Shown piece after piece: positions 38,746-40,537 of a stretch of DNA of 40,537 nucleotides. The position numbers and the translations under genes were made by a program. The notes under the pieces are model-generated. The model searched no databases and was not told the origin of the DNA. It saw only the letters and a list, made by a program, of their open reading frames with translations. This DNA is from JAVKBW01 sp964352715 (GTDB lineage: Bacteria; Pseudomonadota; Alphaproteobacteria; UBA8366; Aestuariispiraceae): assembly GCA_964352715.1 (NCBI GenBank), contig CAYGSU010000036.1, forward strand, positions 1 to 40,537. The letters are read 5' to 3'. Each line of letters starts with the position of its first letter. The stretch's first letter is position 1.

Positions 38746-40537
38746 ATGTCGACCACGCGTACCTATAGCGATCAGGCCCTTGCGCATTTGCTGGCTGAAA
38801 CCCGGATCATCGCCATGGTCGGCGCCAGCGGCAACTGGAAACGACCGTCGAATTTCGTGATGAAGTATCTGCAGAACGCCGGTTATCGGGTTATCCCTGT
38901 CAATCCGCGCAATGCCGGAGAGACAATCCTCGGCGAAACCGTCTATGCCGACCTGCAGGATATTCCGGTCAAGGTCGATATGGTCGATGTGTTCCGGCCG
39001 TCAGGCGAAGCGCCGGGGATTGCCGAAAAGGCGGTCGCGATCGGCGCGAAATCGCTGTGGCTTCAGCTCGCCATTGTCAGTGACGAGGCGGAAAGCATCG
39101 CACAGGCGGCGGGTCTGACCGTAATCATGGACCGGTGTCCGAAAATCGAACATTCGCGGTTGTCCGGCCTGCTCGGGTCAGCCGGGTTCGATGCGCGGGT
39201 GATGTCGTCGCGCCGGCGTCCGGTATCCCCGCCGCCGGCCGCCGAACGCGCGGGCGGGTTCTTCCAGTCGAACCATCTGGAAACCCTGGCGATCCATGCC
39301 GGCGCATCGCCTGACCCGGCCAGCGGCGCACGCACCGTGCCGATCCAGCAATCGACCAGTTTTGTTTTTGACGATGCCGACCACGCAGCGGCCCTGTTCA
39401 ATCTGCAAACGCCGGGCAACATCTACGGTCGGCTCACCAACCCCACGACGGCGGCTCTGGAACAGAAGCTGGCGGCGCTGGAGGGTGGAGTTGGGGCAAC
39501 CTGCTGTGCCTCGGGCCATGCCGCCCAGATCATCGCCCTGCTGCCGCTGATGCAGCCGGGGGCGCGTATTGTCGCCGCCAACCGTCTCTATGGTGGCACG
39601 GTGACGCAGTTCAGCCATACGTTCCGCAAATTCGGCTGGGAAAGTACCCTGGTCGATACCGATGATCTCGATGCGGTTTGCGCAGCGGTGAGCGACCCGT
39701 CTGTCAGAGCGGTTTTCGCAGAAAGCCTCGCCAATCCGGGCGGCATGGTCACTGATCTGGAAGCGCTGGCGAAAATTGCACATGACGCCGGCATTCCCTT
39801 CATCGTCGATAATACGCTGGCGACGCCGGTTCTGTGCCGGCCGTTCGACTTCGGGGCCGATATCGTGGTGCATTCCACGACCAAGTTTCTGTCCGGCCAT
39901 GCCAATGCGATGGGTGGGGTGGTGATCGACAGCGGCCGGTTCGACTGGGCCGCCGGCCGGCCGTTTCCGGCGCTGACCGAACCGGAACCCGCGTATCAGG
40001 GCATCGCCTTCTGGGAAACTTTCGGCAATCTGGGCTACACCACGTATGGCCATGCGGTGGGCCTGCGCGATCTGGGGCCGACCATGGCCCCGCTCAACGC
40101 TTTCCTGACCATAACCGGGGCGGAAACCCTGCCGTTGCGCATGCAGCGCCATGTCGAGAATGCGGAAAAGGTGGTCGCCTTCCTCTCTGGCCATCCTGCG
40201 GTCGAAAGCGTTTCCTACGCCGGATTGAAGAACAGCCCGTGGCACGAGCTCGCGAAAAAATACATGCCGAAGGGCGCAGGTTCGGTCTTCACCTTCACCG
40301 TCAAGGGCGGTTTAGAGGCGGGCAAGGCGGTCGTGGCGTCGTGCAACCTGTTTTCACACCTTGCCAATGTCGGCGATACGCGCTCGCTGATCCTGCATCC
40401 CGCCTCGACCACGCACCGGCAACTGACGCAAGAACAGCGTGACGCCGCCGGTGTCGGCGACGGCGTGCTGCGCCTCAGCGTCGGGCTGGAAAACGCAGAC
40501 GACCTGATCGCTGATCTGGACGCCGCGCTGGGCGGCT
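38746..40537 (+). CDS. Fusion of CoA-binding domain and O-acetylhomoserine sulfhydrylase (MetY type), 3' end cut by window
   Basis: One open frame of 597 codons runs to the window edge with no internal stop. Residues 1-145 are a CoA-binding (COG1832-like) Rossmann domain: IIAMVGASGNWKRPSNFVMKYL, VIPVNPRNAGETILGE, VDMVDVFRPS and VIMDRCPKIEHSRL. A Pro/Ala-rich linker (about 155-168) follows. Residues about 170-597 are a PLP enzyme of the Cys/Met metabolism family, read as MetY: LAIHAGASPDPASGA, YGRLTNPTTAALEQKLAALEGG and the PLP lysine in HSTTKFLSGH. MetY makes homocysteine from O-acetylhomoserine and sulfide. The end reached (DLIADLDAALGG) is close to the usual C-terminus. The start follows only a weak GGGG. 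In related genomes the two parts can be separate neighbours, so a fusion is notable. Confidence 0.88.
   Translation, partial: MSTTRTYSDQALAHLLAETRIIAMVGASGNWKRPSNFVMKYLQNAGYRVIPVNPRNAGETILGETVYADLQDIPVKVDMVDVFRPSGEAPGIAEKAVAIGAKSLWLQLAIVSDEAESIAQAAGLTVIMDRCPKIEHSRLSGLLGSAGFDARVMSSRRRPVSPPPAAERAGGFFQSNHLETLAIHAGASPDPASGARTVPIQQSTSFVFDDADHAAALFNLQTPGNIYGRLTNPTTAALEQKLAALEGGVGATCCASGHAAQIIALLPLMQPGARIVAANRLYGGTVTQFSHTFRKFGWESTLVDTDDLDAVCAAVSDPSVRAVFAESLANPGGMVTDLEALAKIAHDAGIPFIVDNTLATPVLCRPFDFGADIVVHSTTKFLSGHANAMGGVVIDSGRFDWAAGRPFPALTEPEPAYQGIAFWETFGNLGYTTYGHAVGLRDLGPTMAPLNAFLTITGAETLPLRMQRHVENAEKVVAFLSGHPAVESVSYAGLKNSPWHELAKKYMPKGAGSVFTFTVKGGLEAGKAVVASCNLFSHLANVGDTRSLILHPASTTHRQLTQEQRDAAGVGDGVLRLSVGLENADDLIADLDAALGG

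Noticed and set aside
39178..40245. 355-codon frame antisense to the MetY part
   Set aside because: The forward frame has an intact PLP enzyme over the same bases.

Overview
The window is GC-rich chromosomal DNA with densely packed genes and many 4-base start/stop overlaps. Lengths of gene-free DNA never exceed about 250 bases. The gene families point to an alphaproteobacterium: an Lrp-type regulator divergent from a PutA without a DNA-binding head, modABC, a COG1832-like CoA-binding domain joined to a MetY-type enzyme, a VPLPA-type sorting signal, and a membrane cyclase carrying a 2Fe-2S domain. The order cannot be fixed from this sequence. No phage, insertion sequence, CRISPR array or rRNA is visible; one tRNA-Val(CAC) is present.

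Layout. 1-2.6 kb: a zinc alcohol dehydrogenase, cut by the left edge, and a flavin monooxygenase. 2.8-6.3 kb (+): an envelope cassette of lipoprotein, exported papain-like peptidase with DUF4384, OmpA-like protein and a second, paralogous lipoprotein. 6.35-10.9 kb (-), tail to tail with it: a FecR-like exported protein, a YdbH-type intermembrane bridge and one lipoprotein that fuses YnbE with YdbL. 11-16.1 kb: proC, an Lrp-family regulator and bifunctional putA. 16.1-17.9 kb (-): a GFA-family protein and an iron alcohol dehydrogenase. 18-20.6 kb (+): modABC molybdate transporter. 20.7-24.8 kb (+): DUF547 protein, GT-C membrane glycosyltransferase, GT2 glycosyltransferase and prolyl-aminopeptidase-like hydrolase, probably one operon. 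24.8-27 kb (-): an MFS transporter and an exosortase-type secreted protein with its own terminator. 27.1-28.3 kb (-): tRNA-Val and a CobC/CobD-type aminotransferase. 28.4-33 kb (+): DUF3108 protein, a small unknown protein, glmU and glmS. 33-36.1 kb (-): overlapping genes for a thioredoxin-like 2Fe-2S ferredoxin, a small exported protein, a redox-type adenylate cyclase and a glutathione S-transferase. 36.3-38.6 kb: glutathione reductase (+) and two tandem GFA paralogues (-). 38.7 kb to the right edge: a CoA-binding/O-acetylhomoserine sulfhydrylase fusion, cut by the window end.

How the genes work together. Three themes stand out. First, two envelope modules at 2.8-10.9 kb, one clearly the YdbH/YnbE/YdbL lipid-bridge system and the other an unnamed protease/OmpA/lipoprotein cassette. 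Second, proline turnover: proC makes proline, and PutA, probably under the adjacent Lrp regulator, degrades it. Third, a redox and thiol block at 33-38.6 kb that puts an apparent heme/iron-sulfur cyclase beside a ferredoxin, glutathione reductase, a glutathione transferase and two GFA proteins. The best candidates for something undescribed are the peptidase cassette with the adjacent YnbE-YdbL fusion, the redox cyclase operon, and the CoA-binding-MetY fusion. All functional links are inferred from gene order and motifs read by eye.
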